Shown here: in pieces, positions 34,517 through 43,066 of the stretch
Layout: each line of letters opens with the position of its first letter
How positions within the stretch are numbered: the first letter of the stretch is position 1
Source of the DNA: Elusimicrobiota bacterium
GTDB lineage: Bacteria > Elusimicrobiota > Elusimicrobia > JACQPE01
Length of the DNA stretch: 51,075 bases
Reading direction: 5' to 3'
Assembly (NCBI GenBank): GCA_016180815.1
Contig: JACPAN010000018.1
Coordinates: 1-51,075, forward strand
Notes under the pieces: model-generated
The model's input: only the letters and a program-made list of their open reading frames with translations
The model's database searches: none
What the model was told of the DNA's origin: nothing
Position numbers and translations under genes: made by a program

Positions 34517-36060
34517 TGAATGTTTAGAAACAACGATTTTCCGTCCGGCGTGAACTCCGGGCCCGTGGCTTCGCAGGAATCATCCCGGAAGCGCCCGAAC
34601 AAGCACGGCTGCCCGTTGGGACGGATCACCCAAACTTCATTGCCGCCGTGCTTTTTAATATTGGCCGAAAATTGATCTTCCAGCGTCCAGAGGCTTCCCC
34701 TTTGATCGAACACAATATTGTCGGGATTGCTCATGGTCGAACCGCTGCCTTCGAAAAAAACGCTCAACGAAAAATCCTTGAGGCTCATTTTGTAAATGCG
34801 GCCGTAAGGATCCTTTTTTTTCGGATCTTTCTCGCCGGTTTCGGAAATATAGAGGAAACGCCCGCCGGGCGATAAAGCCAGCCCCTCCAGGCGGTTAAAC
34901 GGCGTCCCCCCGCGCACCGCGCCCTCGGCCCTGGCATGATAAACATCGTCCACCGCAACCCAATTCTTTTGATCCCGCCGGTAAACCTCCAGCCGCCCGG
35001 CGCTGAGATCGCCCTTGTTCTTGGGGACGAAGCGATAAAGCAACCCTTCGGAAAAATCCTCGGTCATATAAACGAAACCATCCGGCGCCACCACGGAGCT
35101 CTCGTGAGAAAACCGGCCCAAGCCGTCCCGGCGCCATTTTTCACCGGTCACATAATCAACTTCCCAGACATAGCCTTCATCCGGATAATTTTCATAAGGC
35201 TCGCGCGGAAATTCCTCATTGGTCAACACTGTGCCCCACGGCGTCAGCGAGCCGCTGCAATTGTTTCTCATTCCCTCAGCCAGCAGACGGGACTCCTTAA
35301 TGTTGCCGTCGATCAAATAATGCTTGGTCAACGCGCCGGGGCCCCATTCTTTCCTAAAATCAGCGGCCAGTTCGTGGCTGACGATCAACAACCCGCGGTT
35401 TCCTGGCAAAGGCACATAGACGTTTAAATCCGGGCGGAAAGGGAAGGAGCGGCCGTCCGCCATGCGTTGCCCGGATTCCAGCAAAACTGAGTAACGATAG
35501 CCCGGAGGCAAATCTAAAAAAGCCCCGGCATCATTCGCCGGAGAATCGAAACAAGATGAGCCGGCCTCAACTACGGAGGGCATGAACGCGGACAGCAGAA
35601 CAAGCGTCACGGCGGCCTTCAAGCTATTTTTTTTGATCAATTCAAAAACCCGCATCAAAATCATTTTGGCCTCCTGATAGATGCCGCGGCACACGGATTC
35701 CCTGGGCCCGGCCACATTAAGCACTTTGGGCTTAACAAGCGCGATAAAACCTCCTGCTTCGGCGACGGCGGCTTGCGCGAGCGCATATTCCAAATTAATG
35801 ACGCAATTGGGTTTTTTATGACGATGGCAAAGAGCCGCCGTGTATTTTGTTCCGCCGGTCAACGGCCCGCGATGAAGAATCAGGGTCGCGTCCGCGGCCA
35901 ACACGTTCATCTCGGTGCGCACCGCATACTCCGGCGAAGCGGTTTCCGTCATTTGATATTTCCTGGGCAGGGGTCCGTCTTCAGCCAATCGCCCCCTCGG
36001 TACATACCCACCGTGTGGCAAGCTCATCTCAATGGCCGCATCCAGAGCGGCCCGATCCAC
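34471..36060 (-). CDS. Molybdenum-carrier-like domain joined in frame to a secreted PhoX-like (DUF839) protein
   Basis: One open frame of 529 codons holds two unrelated proteins. Residues 1-132 match the cpYpsA-related putative molybdenum carrier family (ALDAAIEMSLPHGGYVPRGR, LTGGTKYTAALCH, VLNVAGPRES); the family's SGGQSGVD start lies upstream of the GTG at 36058-36060, so translation probably begins earlier, perhaps at CTG 36091-36093 or 36109-36111. From Met133 comes a signal peptide ending at PSVVEA, then a DUF839/PhoX-type beta-propeller (YRYSVLLESGQRM, LEGLALSPGGRFLYISE, MSNPDNIVFDQRGSLW). No stop codon separates them. An AGGAGG site before Met133 suggests the secreted part is also made separately. 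Confidence 0.8.
   Translation of the reverse strand: MDRAALDAAIEMSLPHGGYVPRGRLAEDGPLPRKYQMTETASPEYAVRTEMNVLAADATLILHRGPLTGGTKYTAALCHRHKKPNCVINLEYALAQAAVAEAGGFIALVKPKVLNVAGPRESVCRGIYQEAKMILMRVFELIKKNSLKAAVTLVLLSAFMPSVVEAGSSCFDSPANDAGAFLDLPPGYRYSVLLESGQRMADGRSFPFRPDLNVYVPLPGNRGLLIVSHELAADFRKEWGPGALTKHYLIDGNIKESRLLAEGMRNNCSGSLTPWGTVLTNEEFPREPYENYPDEGYVWEVDYVTGEKWRRDGLGRFSHESSVVAPDGFVYMTEDFSEGLLYRFVPKNKGDLSAGRLEVYRRDQKNWVAVDDVYHARAEGAVRGGTPFNRLEGLALSPGGRFLYISETGEKDPKKKDPYGRIYKMSLKDFSLSVFFEGSGSTMSNPDNIVFDQRGSLWTLEDQFSANIKKHGGNEVWVIRPNGQPCLFGRFRDDSCEATGPEFTPDGKSLFLNIQCDNQPDKTIKITGF
35662..35679 (-). promoter_or_regulatory. Internal ribosome site and start codon of the PhoX-like protein
   Basis: Within the joined reading frame, the minus strand reads CAGGAGGCCAAAATG, an ideal Shine-Dalgarno sequence 6 bases before ATG 35662-35664. 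The protein from this ATG (397 residues, 34471-35664) opens with a basic stretch, MILMRVFELIKKNSLK, then a hydrophobic core, a normal Sec signal peptide. This makes an independent secreted product likely. In the full-length protein the same segment would be an internal membrane anchor. Confidence 0.75.
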
Positions 36061-36107
36061 GCCGGATTGGCCTCCGGAAATAATCTTGATCAGGCGCGCC
36101 GGAAGCG

Positions 36108-36656
36108 TCAGCTTCCTTTGACCTCCACGATTTCGATGGCGAAATTCAAGGTTTTGCCGGCCAACGGATGATTCAAATCAAGCGTAATTTCCTTGGCGCT
36201 GATGGCCGTGACCACGGCCTGAAACGGCCGGTTTCCGGCTTGGCCGGAAACGACAGAGCCGACTTTAAGGCCGGCGGCGTTATCAAACGCCGTTTTTGGC
36301 ACCTTTTGAATGGCGCGGTCATCGCGCACGCCGTATCCTTGTTCGGGAGCGACGGTCACTTGCTTTTTCTCGCCGGTTTTCAAGCCTTCCAAGGCCGCTT
36401 CCAGACCCGGGATGATTTGACCCGAACCCTGAACAAAGGCCAACGGTTCGCGCCCCGTGGAAGAATCCATAACCTGGCCGTCGACGGTCAGGGTATAGTG
36501 CATTTTAACGTTGGAACCTTTTTTAATTACGGCGGAACCTCCCAGATTAAATTTTTGGCAGCCGGCAGCGGCTAAGACCGCCGAACAGCAAAGAATCGCC
36601 GGCCAACGAGACGCTCGCCATGGAAGGAAACGGTTAAACCCTGCCCATCGAATCAT
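36108..36656 (-). CDS. FKBP-type peptidyl-prolyl isomerase, SlyD-like lipoprotein
   Basis: 182 residues from ATG at 36654-36656, chosen for the AAGGAG site about 10 bases before it; a GTG 36 bases earlier overlaps that site. An N-terminal basic and hydrophobic segment ends in LAAAGC, a lipobox with the acylated Cys at residue 33. The FKBP domain has MHYTLTVDGQVMDSS, FVQGSGQIIPGLEAALEGLK and the inserted flap APEQGYGVRDDRAIQKVP, like SlyD. It should catalyse proline isomerisation and chaperoning at the membrane on the periplasmic side. Its stop nearly touches the following carrier-like gene. Confidence 0.9.
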   Translation of the reverse strand: MIRWAGFNRFLPWRASRWPAILCCSAVLAAAGCQKFNLGGSAVIKKGSNVKMHYTLTVDGQVMDSSTGREPLAFVQGSGQIIPGLEAALEGLKTGEKKQVTVAPEQGYGVRDDRAIQKVPKTAFDNAAGLKVGSVVSGQAGNRPFQAVVTAISAKEITLDLNHPLAGKTLNFAIEIVEVKGS

Positions 36657-36741
36657 CAAATTGGAACTCCTTTTTATTAAGGATGATGCCACCCAACAAT
36701 CCCATATTTACGCCCAAGCGTCAAGCCGCCGAATGACGGGG

Positions 36742-37812
36742 CTATTCAGCTGAGCCGGCGACGGTTTGAAGAATGCCAAAATAAACAAAAAGAAGCGCAA
36801 ATCCCAACGGAACGGCGAATTTGGCCCAGTCGCGGCTTTTAATGCCCAATTTGCTCGCGGCAATGATATTGGGGATATTGCCGGGAATCAACATGCCTCC
36901 TGAAATCAACAACCCCAGCAAAAGAAACTCGATTTTCGCCAAGTCCATTTTCGGCGAAATCTCGGCCGCGGCCAAGGTGGCGTTATCCAAAACCGCGGAT
37001 AAGATATTAACCCAATAAAGAGCCGCGGCCGGCCAATGAATCAAATAGCGGTCCACCAAGGGGCCAAACCCCTGGCCCAACAAAACCAGGGCCGCGACGA
37101 ACGCGTAAACTTTGCCCGCGCGCACGATGATATCTTTGATGTTTTCCGGCTTATCCTCAACCAAACTTTGCGCGGGGCTGACCTTGCGCCCGATATAGAC
37201 GCCGGCTAACAGCCCCAACCCTAAAACGCCGGCCGCCACCCACGGCCAAAGAAGGCGCGCCAGGAACAAAAAATCGGCGTGGTAAGGGGGACCCGCCAAT
37301 TTAGCCGTGGCAATGGTGGCCAACGGCTCGCCGATGGGCGTCAGCACCGCGCCTAAGCCGATGGCGTAGCAGGCGATGATCACCACCTTGCGCTCATTAT
37401 CGCGATCGATGCTCAATCCGGTGATGACCTCGGCTAAAACCAGAGCCGCGATAATGGCGGTGATGACGCTCGAAAAAAAACCCAGGCCCGCCACCAGCAA
37501 AAAAAGAAAGGTCTTAAGCCCGATTTTTTCAGCGAACCTGGCGACATTTTTGCGGATCGCGTCCCGAATCGCGCGAAAGACGAAACCGAAGACCAAAACC
37601 GCGAACGAAATCTTGACCGGCTCAAGAAGAGCCTCGGCGATCAAATGCCGGCTCCATAAGCCGCTCACGGTCACCGCGAGCGAGCCCATGACCAACAGAA
37701 ACGCCTCCAGCTCTTCTTCGACCCAGCGCACCGAAAAAGGCAGCAGCAGCACCAGGCCCAAAATCGTACCCAGGCCGACGATGGTTAAAAGCTCATTGAT
37801 TTGTCCGATCAT
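36742..37812 (-). CDS. DUF1646 family membrane permease
   Basis: 356 residues, with about ten hydrophobic segments. The N-terminal LTIVGLGTILGLVLLLPF and VEEELEAFLLVMGSLAVTVS, the middle VIIACYAIGLGAVLTPIGEP and the late LLGLLISGGMLIPGNIPNII resemble the DUF1646 family, distantly related to ion-transporter and arsenite/anion permease folds. The repeated ALTP/PIGEP and IPGNIPN loops may be the two substrate hairpins. The substrate is unknown. It overlaps the end of the antiporter gene by 4 bases and so is made with it. Confidence 0.78.
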   Translation of the reverse strand: MIGQINELLTIVGLGTILGLVLLLPFSVRWVEEELEAFLLVMGSLAVTVSGLWSRHLIAEALLEPVKISFAVLVFGFVFRAIRDAIRKNVARFAEKIGLKTFLFLLVAGLGFFSSVITAIIAALVLAEVITGLSIDRDNERKVVIIACYAIGLGAVLTPIGEPLATIATAKLAGPPYHADFLFLARLLWPWVAAGVLGLGLLAGVYIGRKVSPAQSLVEDKPENIKDIIVRAGKVYAFVAALVLLGQGFGPLVDRYLIHWPAAALYWVNILSAVLDNATLAAAEISPKMDLAKIEFLLLGLLISGGMLIPGNIPNIIAASKLGIKSRDWAKFAVPLGFALLFVYFGILQTVAGSAE

Positions 37813-39071
37813 GGCGCAGGTTGCGCTTCGCGATCAGCCGGCCCGTTGTCGGGATAACGGGCGAATACCTTGCGAAAAAAACCCGGCAAATGATCCTTCT
37901 CGACGGCAAAACTCAGGCTCGCGGCCGCGATAATGCTGAACAAAATCACGGCATAAACCACGTCCTGGATGATGACGCCCGATTCGAGACCTTCTTGCAA
38001 CGGCAAGGAAGCCAGCACGGCCGCGGCCAAACCCTTGGGCGCCATGACCGCGGCAATGGACACATCGAAGCGGCTGATCGCTTTTCCCAACGACAGGCGC
38101 ACAACCGGGATTCTCAAGGCGAAAATGATCACGGTGAAAACCAGGCCGGCCAGGACCAGGACGAAATCATTGAGACGAATGGAAAGGCCGATGTAAACGA
38201 AAAAGAAAGTCTTGATCAAAAATACCGCCTCCGCGAAAACGGCTTTTTCAATGTCGTTGAGGTGCATGGTCTTCAAATTGGCGAATCGCCCGGTCAAGGG
38301 CAGGCGGATATTTTTGGCGTTGCCCAAAATCACGCCGAAGGCCAAGGCCGTGATGGCCCCGCTGTAGCCCAAAATCTCGGCGATCCCGAAGAGAACGAAA
38401 ATAAAGGCGGCGGTGGTGAAAATATTGTTTTCCAATTGGCGGACTCGCTCCAAGATCACCGACCAGAAAATGGCACCGATGCCCCCGATGACCGTAGACA
38501 ATAAAAAAGACGCGATGATCTGCCCCAGCATCAATCCCGGGCGGACCTCGTTAAACTTGACCGCCTGCAACAGGCCCAAGGTGACCACGATGCACAACAC
38601 GTCGCTGAACGTGGATTCCAAAACCAGCGCCGTTTTCGAGCGTTCAGCCAGGGATAAACGGCCGACCATAGGAATCACGATGGCCGAGGAGGTGCCGCCC
38701 AAAATGGCTCCCAACATGAGCGAATCCAGCGAGGCGAGGCCCAGCAGCAGATAGACCGCCGGGGCGACGATGATCACCGTGACTGTAAAATTGACCACCA
38801 TCAAGCGAACCCCGGCGCCCATGGATTCCTTGAGCGTGGCCGCGTTTAATTCCAAGCCGCTTTGAAAAAGAATAATCACCAACGCGATCATGGTGAAAAC
38901 GCCGCCCACGCGGCCGAACGCCTCGGGCGTCACCAAGCCGAACACCGGTCCGATTAAAAGACCTAAAAACACCAGGGGCAGAACATCTGGAATCCGGGTG
39001 CGATCGAACAAGGCTGTGAATAAATGCGCCAGGAAAACCAAAAGGCCGATCGAGATGATGACGATAGCCAT
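37809..39071 (-). CDS. Cation:proton antiporter (CPA1/NhaP type)
   Basis: 420 residues from ATG 39069-39071; a longer reading to 39131 adds 20 residues with no ribosome site. About twelve membrane helices. Family features: FLAHLFTALFDRTRIPDVL, FLGLLIGPVFGLV, FQSGLELNAATLKESMGAG, and the LEST(F)SDVL stretch with the ion-binding region. It exchanges Na+ or K+ for protons. The cytosolic RCK/TrkA domain found in Kef-type versions is absent. Co-transcribed with the DUF1646 gene, it may set ion balance. Confidence 0.86.
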   Translation of the reverse strand: MAIVIISIGLLVFLAHLFTALFDRTRIPDVLPLVFLGLLIGPVFGLVTPEAFGRVGGVFTMIALVIILFQSGLELNAATLKESMGAGVRLMVVNFTVTVIIVAPAVYLLLGLASLDSLMLGAILGGTSSAIVIPMVGRLSLAERSKTALVLESTFSDVLCIVVTLGLLQAVKFNEVRPGLMLGQIIASFLLSTVIGGIGAIFWSVILERVRQLENNIFTTAAFIFVLFGIAEILGYSGAITALAFGVILGNAKNIRLPLTGRFANLKTMHLNDIEKAVFAEAVFLIKTFFFVYIGLSIRLNDFVLVLAGLVFTVIIFALRIPVVRLSLGKAISRFDVSIAAVMAPKGLAAAVLASLPLQEGLESGVIIQDVVYAVILFSIIAAASLSFAVEKDHLPGFFRKVFARYPDNGPADREAQPAP

Positions 39072-39078
39072 GGAGCGG

Positions 39079-39107
39079 ATTATGTCAAAGTAATAAAGAA
39101 CGCACAA
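39079..39107 (-). promoter_or_regulatory. Promoter of the antiporter operon, possibly leaderless
   Basis: TTGTGC (39102-39107) and CATAAT (39079-39084), extended as TGACATAAT, are spaced by 17 bases. The -10 box ends 7 bases before ATG 39069-39071, and no ribosome site precedes that ATG. The region is shared with the divergent histone gene, whose own promoter is not clear. Confidence 0.4.
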
Positions 39108-39154
39108 AATGATAATTTGTTCCATCCGCATAGCATGAAAGGAGGTTCTCTTCT

Positions 39155-39346
39155 ATGGCCAAAGGCAAAGAAATGTTGATCGTCGGCAGCAAAGTCAAGG
39201 CGCTGCTCAAAAAAGCGAAATGCAATACCGCGGGCGACGCGCTCGAGGGATTAAACGGATGGGTTTACTGGCTGGTGGATGCGGCGGCCAAACGCGCCAA
39301 AGCCAACGGCCGCAAAACCGTCCGCCGCCACGATTTTCTGGCTTAA
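39155..39346 (+). CDS. Bacterial histone-fold protein
   Basis: 63 residues, with an AAAGGAGG ribosome site 9 bases before the ATG. SKVKALLKKAKCNTAGDALE forms a first short helix and loop, then LNGWVYWLVDAAAKRAKANG a long central helix, then RKTVRRHDF, the loop and last helix. The ANGRKTV.RHDF ending is the histone-fold RKT...D signature shared by archaeal histones and the bacterial proteins of the Bd0055 type. It is rich in Lys and Arg and should bind DNA as a dimer. It has no tail. A plus-strand enzyme gene follows within 8 bases. Confidence 0.88.
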   Translation: MAKGKEMLIVGSKVKALLKKAKCNTAGDALEGLNGWVYWLVDAAAKRAKANGRKTVRRHDFLA

Positions 39347-39353
39347 TCAACAT

Positions 39354-40541
39354 TTGACCTACGACGAGTGGCGCCGCCTCCTGCGGGAGGAGCGACTGCC
39401 TGCGGCCGTCGTCGATCTCGACGCCTTTGATCGAAACGCGCTTCTGCTCGCCCGGCTCGCCGCCGGAAAACGCCTTCGCCTGGCCACAAAATCCATCCGC
39501 GTTCCCCAGCTTTTAGCCCGGGCGCTTTCGCTGAAATCCGCTTATCAGGGCTTCATGTGCTACTCGGCGGAAGAAGCCCTTTGCCTGGGGAATTTCGGCT
39601 TCGACGATCTGCTGATCGCTTATCCCACGCTTCGCCACCGCGACTTGGCTTGCCTGGTCGAACTCAAACGCCTGAACAAACACGTGAGCCTGGTTGTCGA
39701 CAGCGCGCAGGGCATCGAGGCCCTCGCGCAAGCGGCGGCCCAAGGAGCGGGGCTGCTGCGCATCGTCATTGAAGTCGACGTGTCCGCGCGTTTTCCCGGC
39801 GATGTTCACTTGGGAGCGCGGCGAAGCCCGGTTCGAACCCCGGAGGACCTGATGGCCTTCGATGAAATAATCGCGCGCCGTCCCGGCTTGCAATTAATCG
39901 GCTTGATGGCCTATGAATCCCATATCGCGGCCATGATGGACAACAGCCCGGATGGATATCTTCCACGGTTTGCTTTGCGCCGGGCTAAAACCTGGACCGC
40001 GCGCCAAGTCGCCCGCAAGCGGCGCGAATTAGCCGAAGCTTACCAACGGCTTGCCCGCTCCATGGAATTATTCAACGGAGGCGGCACAGGAAGTTTATCC
40101 TTTGCCGCTCATGAACCGTGGTTGACGGAATTAAGCGCAGGATCGGGGCTGATGGGGCCTAGACTCAACGATTTCTATTCGAATATCCGTCCTGAGCCGG
40201 CCTGTTTTTTCGCGCTGCAGGCTTGCCGGTCGCCTAAACCAGGCATGGTCACTTGCCAGGGAGGGGGTTATATCGCTTCAGGTGCAGGCGGCCGCGATCG
40301 ATGGCCTCAGCCTTATCTGCCTTCAGGATCAACGCTCACCGCCCTCGAAGGCGCGGGCGAGGTGCAAACCCCGGTCAAACTCGGCCCCGGAGAAAACATC
40401 GCCTTGGGTGATCCCGTTATTTTCCGCCATGCTAAAGCCGGTGAATTGGCTGAACGGTTCCAGGAATATATTCTTGTATCCGGCGGCGTGATTTCAGGCC
40501 GGGCTAAAACTTATCGCGGCCTGGGTTGGTGTTTTTTCTAA
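39354..40541 (+). CDS. PLP-dependent D-threonine aldolase / D-serine deaminase-like enzyme
   Basis: 395 residues if TTG 39354-39356 starts it, giving LTYDEWRR, the family's usual beginning; an ATG at 39279 would extend into the histone gene. Neither has a strong ribosome site. The alanine-racemase-like barrel shows VVDLDAFDRNALLLARLA, the PLP lysine in LRLATKSIRVPQLL, and GFMCYSAEEALCLGN. The C-terminal DTA-like domain ends HAKAGELAERFQEYILV. It probably cleaves or deaminates a D-amino acid; the exact one is not certain. It converges with the rhodanese gene after 10 bases. Confidence 0.83.
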   Translation: MTYDEWRRLLREERLPAAVVDLDAFDRNALLLARLAAGKRLRLATKSIRVPQLLARALSLKSAYQGFMCYSAEEALCLGNFGFDDLLIAYPTLRHRDLACLVELKRLNKHVSLVVDSAQGIEALAQAAAQGAGLLRIVIEVDVSARFPGDVHLGARRSPVRTPEDLMAFDEIIARRPGLQLIGLMAYESHIAAMMDNSPDGYLPRFALRRAKTWTARQVARKRRELAEAYQRLARSMELFNGGGTGSLSFAAHEPWLTELSAGSGLMGPRLNDFYSNIRPEPACFFALQACRSPKPGMVTCQGGGYIASGAGGRDRWPQPYLPSGSTLTALEGAGEVQTPVKLGPGENIALGDPVIFRHAKAGELAERFQEYILVSGGVISGRAKTYRGLGWCFF

Positions 40542-40551
40542 ACCAACCGGC

Positions 40552-41088
40552 TTAACAACAAGACCGGGGGGCGTCCGAACTTTTATTCCAGGGCATCCTG
40601 GCCAAGAGCCCGGCCATCATGCAGGTGCCGGATAAACCAGCGAACAGCAGCCCAGCGCCGGCAACGGCAGCCACCCACCACAAACCGGGAATAAGTCCAC
40701 CCAGCAAAGCCAGACCACCGGCCACGATTTGAACTTGACGCATAATGGGGATGGTTCCGCGTCCGCGGCGGACGGGGAAACCCGCGCGCTTCCAAGCCTC
40801 AAGGCCGCCCTCAACATGGGACACGCGCTCAAAGCCGGCTTCCTTAAGCGTCCGGGCTGCGTCCACCGAAGAAATCCCGGCCTGGCAAAGAACGAAAACC
40901 TGTTTGTTTTTCGGCAAAGTCCCTATCGCTTGATTTAAAAGGCTGCTAGGGACATTGGCCGTTCCTTCGATGAACTCGTATGCGTATTCAGGACTTTCGC
41001 GCACATCGATGACTTGGGTATCGGGCCCGCCCAGGGCCTCGCGCACGGCGCCCACGGAAACCGAAGCAACGGCAAGGGTTATTTTCAT
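40552..41088 (-). CDS. Rhodanese domain protein with DUF2892 membrane tail
   Basis: 178 residues from ATG 41086-41088; a longer reading overlaps the ABC transporter. The rhodanese domain (about 1-110) has VIDVRESPEYAYEFIEGTAN and the active loop VLCQAGISSVDAARTL with the sulfur-carrying Cys. The rest has two membrane helices (QIVAGGLALLGGLIPGLWWV and the following run) of the DUF2892 type, ending in DAPRSCC. The domain order is known in sulfur-handling proteins; here it may carry sulfane sulfur at the inner membrane. It follows macB by 22 bases and may be co-transcribed. Confidence 0.87.
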   Translation of the reverse strand: MKITLAVASVSVGAVREALGGPDTQVIDVRESPEYAYEFIEGTANVPSSLLNQAIGTLPKNKQVFVLCQAGISSVDAARTLKEAGFERVSHVEGGLEAWKRAGFPVRRGRGTIPIMRQVQIVAGGLALLGGLIPGLWWVAAVAGAGLLFAGLSGTCMMAGLLARMPWNKSSDAPRSCC

Positions 41089-41110
41089 TGGTAAATTATA
41101 CCACCCGGCG

Positions 41111-43066
41111 CTATTCGTAGCGCAAGGCTTCGATAGGGTTGAGTCTTGAGGCTTGACGCGCGGGCCACAGTCCGAACACAATGCCCACCCCTGCGGAAAA
41201 CAAAAACGCCAGCAGCACGGCGGAAACCGACACCATCACCGTCCAGCCGGCAAAATAAGCCATGGCCAAGGTGATCAGCCAGCCCAAACAAATCCCGATC
41301 GTCCCCCCGGCCGCGCTGACCACCACGGCCTCAATCAAAAATTGGGCCAAAATATCGCTTCTTCTAGCGCCCACCGCCTTTCTTAAACCGATTTCCCTGG
41401 TCCTCTCCGTGACCGAAACCAGCATGATGTTCATGATGCCGATGCCCCCAACCAGCAGCGAAATCGCGGCGATGGAAGCGAGCAGCAGCGACATGGTGCG
41501 GCTGGTTTCCGAAAGCGCTTCCTGGATTTCCGCCATATTGCGGATTTCAAACGATTCCTCCTGGGATTCGCCGAGACGATGGCGCGATATCACCAGGCTC
41601 TTGACGTTATCCTGGACGCTTTCCAGACTTTCGGCGGAGGCGGCTTCGATATCGATGGTATCCACAAAATTTTTGCCGAGCACGCGGCGCATGGCGGTGA
41701 GGACGGGAATGATTGCGGTATCGTCTTGATCGCGCCAGGAGGTGGCCCCTTTTTCAGGAAGGATGCCGATGACCTGAAAATTGATGCGGTTGATTTTCAT
41801 GAACTCGCCGATCGGGTTGACGCCTTCGCCGAAGAGCTCGCGCGCGGGCGTCAAACCCAACACCACGACCCGGGCTCTTTTTTGATTCTCTTCTTCGGTG
41901 AAAAACCGGCCGATTTGCGGAATCGAAGCGCGCATGGGCGCGTAATCCGGGGTGGTGCCTTGAATCTGCGTATTCCAATTTTTATTGCCGTAAACCAGTT
42001 GGGCCCGGCCGGATATCGACGGCGAAACCTTGCGCACGTCAGCGATGCTCTCCCTGATTTCCTGAGCGTCTTGAAGGGTGAAGCGGGTCACGGATCCCGC
42101 TTCCATGGACACGCCGCCGGAACGGCGCGACCCGGCGCGCAGGGACAACAAATTCGAGCCCATGGACGCCAAGCGCTGCTCGATGGATTTTTGAGCGCCC
42201 TGGCCCAAAGCCAACATGGCGATCACCGCAGCCACGCCGATCAAAATGCCCAACATGGAAAGAGCAGTGCGCACCTTGTTGGCTTGAAGCGCGCGCAGGG
42301 CTTGGCGAAAATGCTCGAGGACTTCCGTGGGCCGGATATGCCCGTTGGTGTGCTCGATGCGCAAGGGTTTGGGCGCCGGGACTTTGACCGAGGTTTTGGC
42401 GATGCGTTCATCGGATTGAATCATACCGTCCCTCATGCGGATGACGCGTTTAGCGTGGCGGGCGATGTCCTCTTCATGAGTCACCAAAATCACGGTGATG
42501 CCGGCATCGTTTAAGCCTTGAAGGATGCCCATGATTTCTTTCTCGCTTTGCGAGTCGAGATTGCCGGTGGGCTCATCCGCCAAAATAATGGCGGGCTCAT
42601 TGACCAAAGCCCGCGCAATGGCCACCCGCTGCTGCTGGCCGCCGGAAAGCTCGTTGGGCTTATGAAAAGTCCTGGCGCCCAGCCCCACTTTTTCCAAAAG
42701 CCGCGCCGCCAGCATCGGATCCTTGCCGTTTGGGGTGTACAGCAAAGGAAGCCGGACATTGTCCAAGGCCGTGGTGCGGGCCAACAGATTGAACTGCTGG
42801 AATACGAACCCGATGGTTTTCCCCCGCAGGGACGCGAGTTCTTCTTCGTTGAGCTTGGAAATCTCACGGCCCACCAACTGATAAGAGCCGGAATCGGGAA
42901 CATCGAGCAAACCTAAAATATGCATGAGCGTGGATTTGCCCGATCCCGAAGGCCCCATAATGGCCACAAAATCCCCGGCGTCGACGGTCAGAGAAACGCC
43001 GCGCAGCGCGGCCACGTCCACGTCGCCCATCCGGTAAATTTTCTTGACGCCGGAAATCTTAATCAC
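41111..43066 (-). CDS. macB: MacB-type fused ABC transporter (ATPase and permease)
   Basis: 651 residues. The N-terminal ATPase has Walker [16 protein letters not shown], the Q loop, signature [15 protein letters not shown], Walker [14 protein letters not shown] and HEED. After a linker, the permease begins near residue 270 ([20 protein letters not shown]), then a periplasmic domain and three C-terminal helices, the FtsX/MacB-type plan. It works as a mechanotransmission pump pulling substrates through TolC from the periplasm. The ATG overlaps the macA stop by 4 bases. The substrate (macrolide, lipoprotein or peptide) cannot be told. Confidence 0.94.
   Translation of the reverse strand: MIKISGVKKIYRMGDVDVAALRGVSLTVDAGDFVAIMGPSGSGKSTLMHILGLLDVPDSGSYQLVGREISKLNEEELASLRGKTIGFVFQQFNLLARTTALDNVRLPLLYTPNGKDPMLAARLLEKVGLGARTFHKPNELSGGQQQRVAIARALVNEPAIILADEPTGNLDSQSEKEIMGILQGLNDAGITVILVTHEEDIARHAKRVIRMRDGMIQSDERIAKTSVKVPAPKPLRIEHTNGHIRPTEVLEHFRQALRALQANKVRTALSMLGILIGVAAVIAMLALGQGAQKSIEQRLASMGSNLLSLRAGSRRSGGVSMEAGSVTRFTLQDAQEIRESIADVRKVSPSISGRAQLVYGNKNWNTQIQGTTPDYAPMRASIPQIGRFFTEEENQKRARVVVLGLTPARELFGEGVNPIGEFMKINRINFQVIGILPEKGATSWRDQDDTAIIPVLTAMRRVLGKNFVDTIDIEAASAESLESVQDNVKSLVISRHRLGESQEESFEIRNMAEIQEALSETSRTMSLLLASIAAISLLVGGIGIMNIMLVSVTERTREIGLRKAVGARRSDILAQFLIEAVVVSAAGGTIGICLGWLITLAMAYFAGWTVMVSVSAVLLAFLFSAGVGIVFGLWPARQASRLNPIEALRYE

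Noticed and set aside
36657-36741. TTGACG-based promoter upstream of the FKBP gene
   Set aside because: The hexamer at the 17-base spacing (GATTGT) is a poor -10, so it was not listed.
41579-42514. A 311-codon plus-strand open frame opposite macB
   Set aside because: It lies wholly antisense to a gene with clear ABC-transporter motifs, has no ribosome site and reads as a mirror of the codon pattern.
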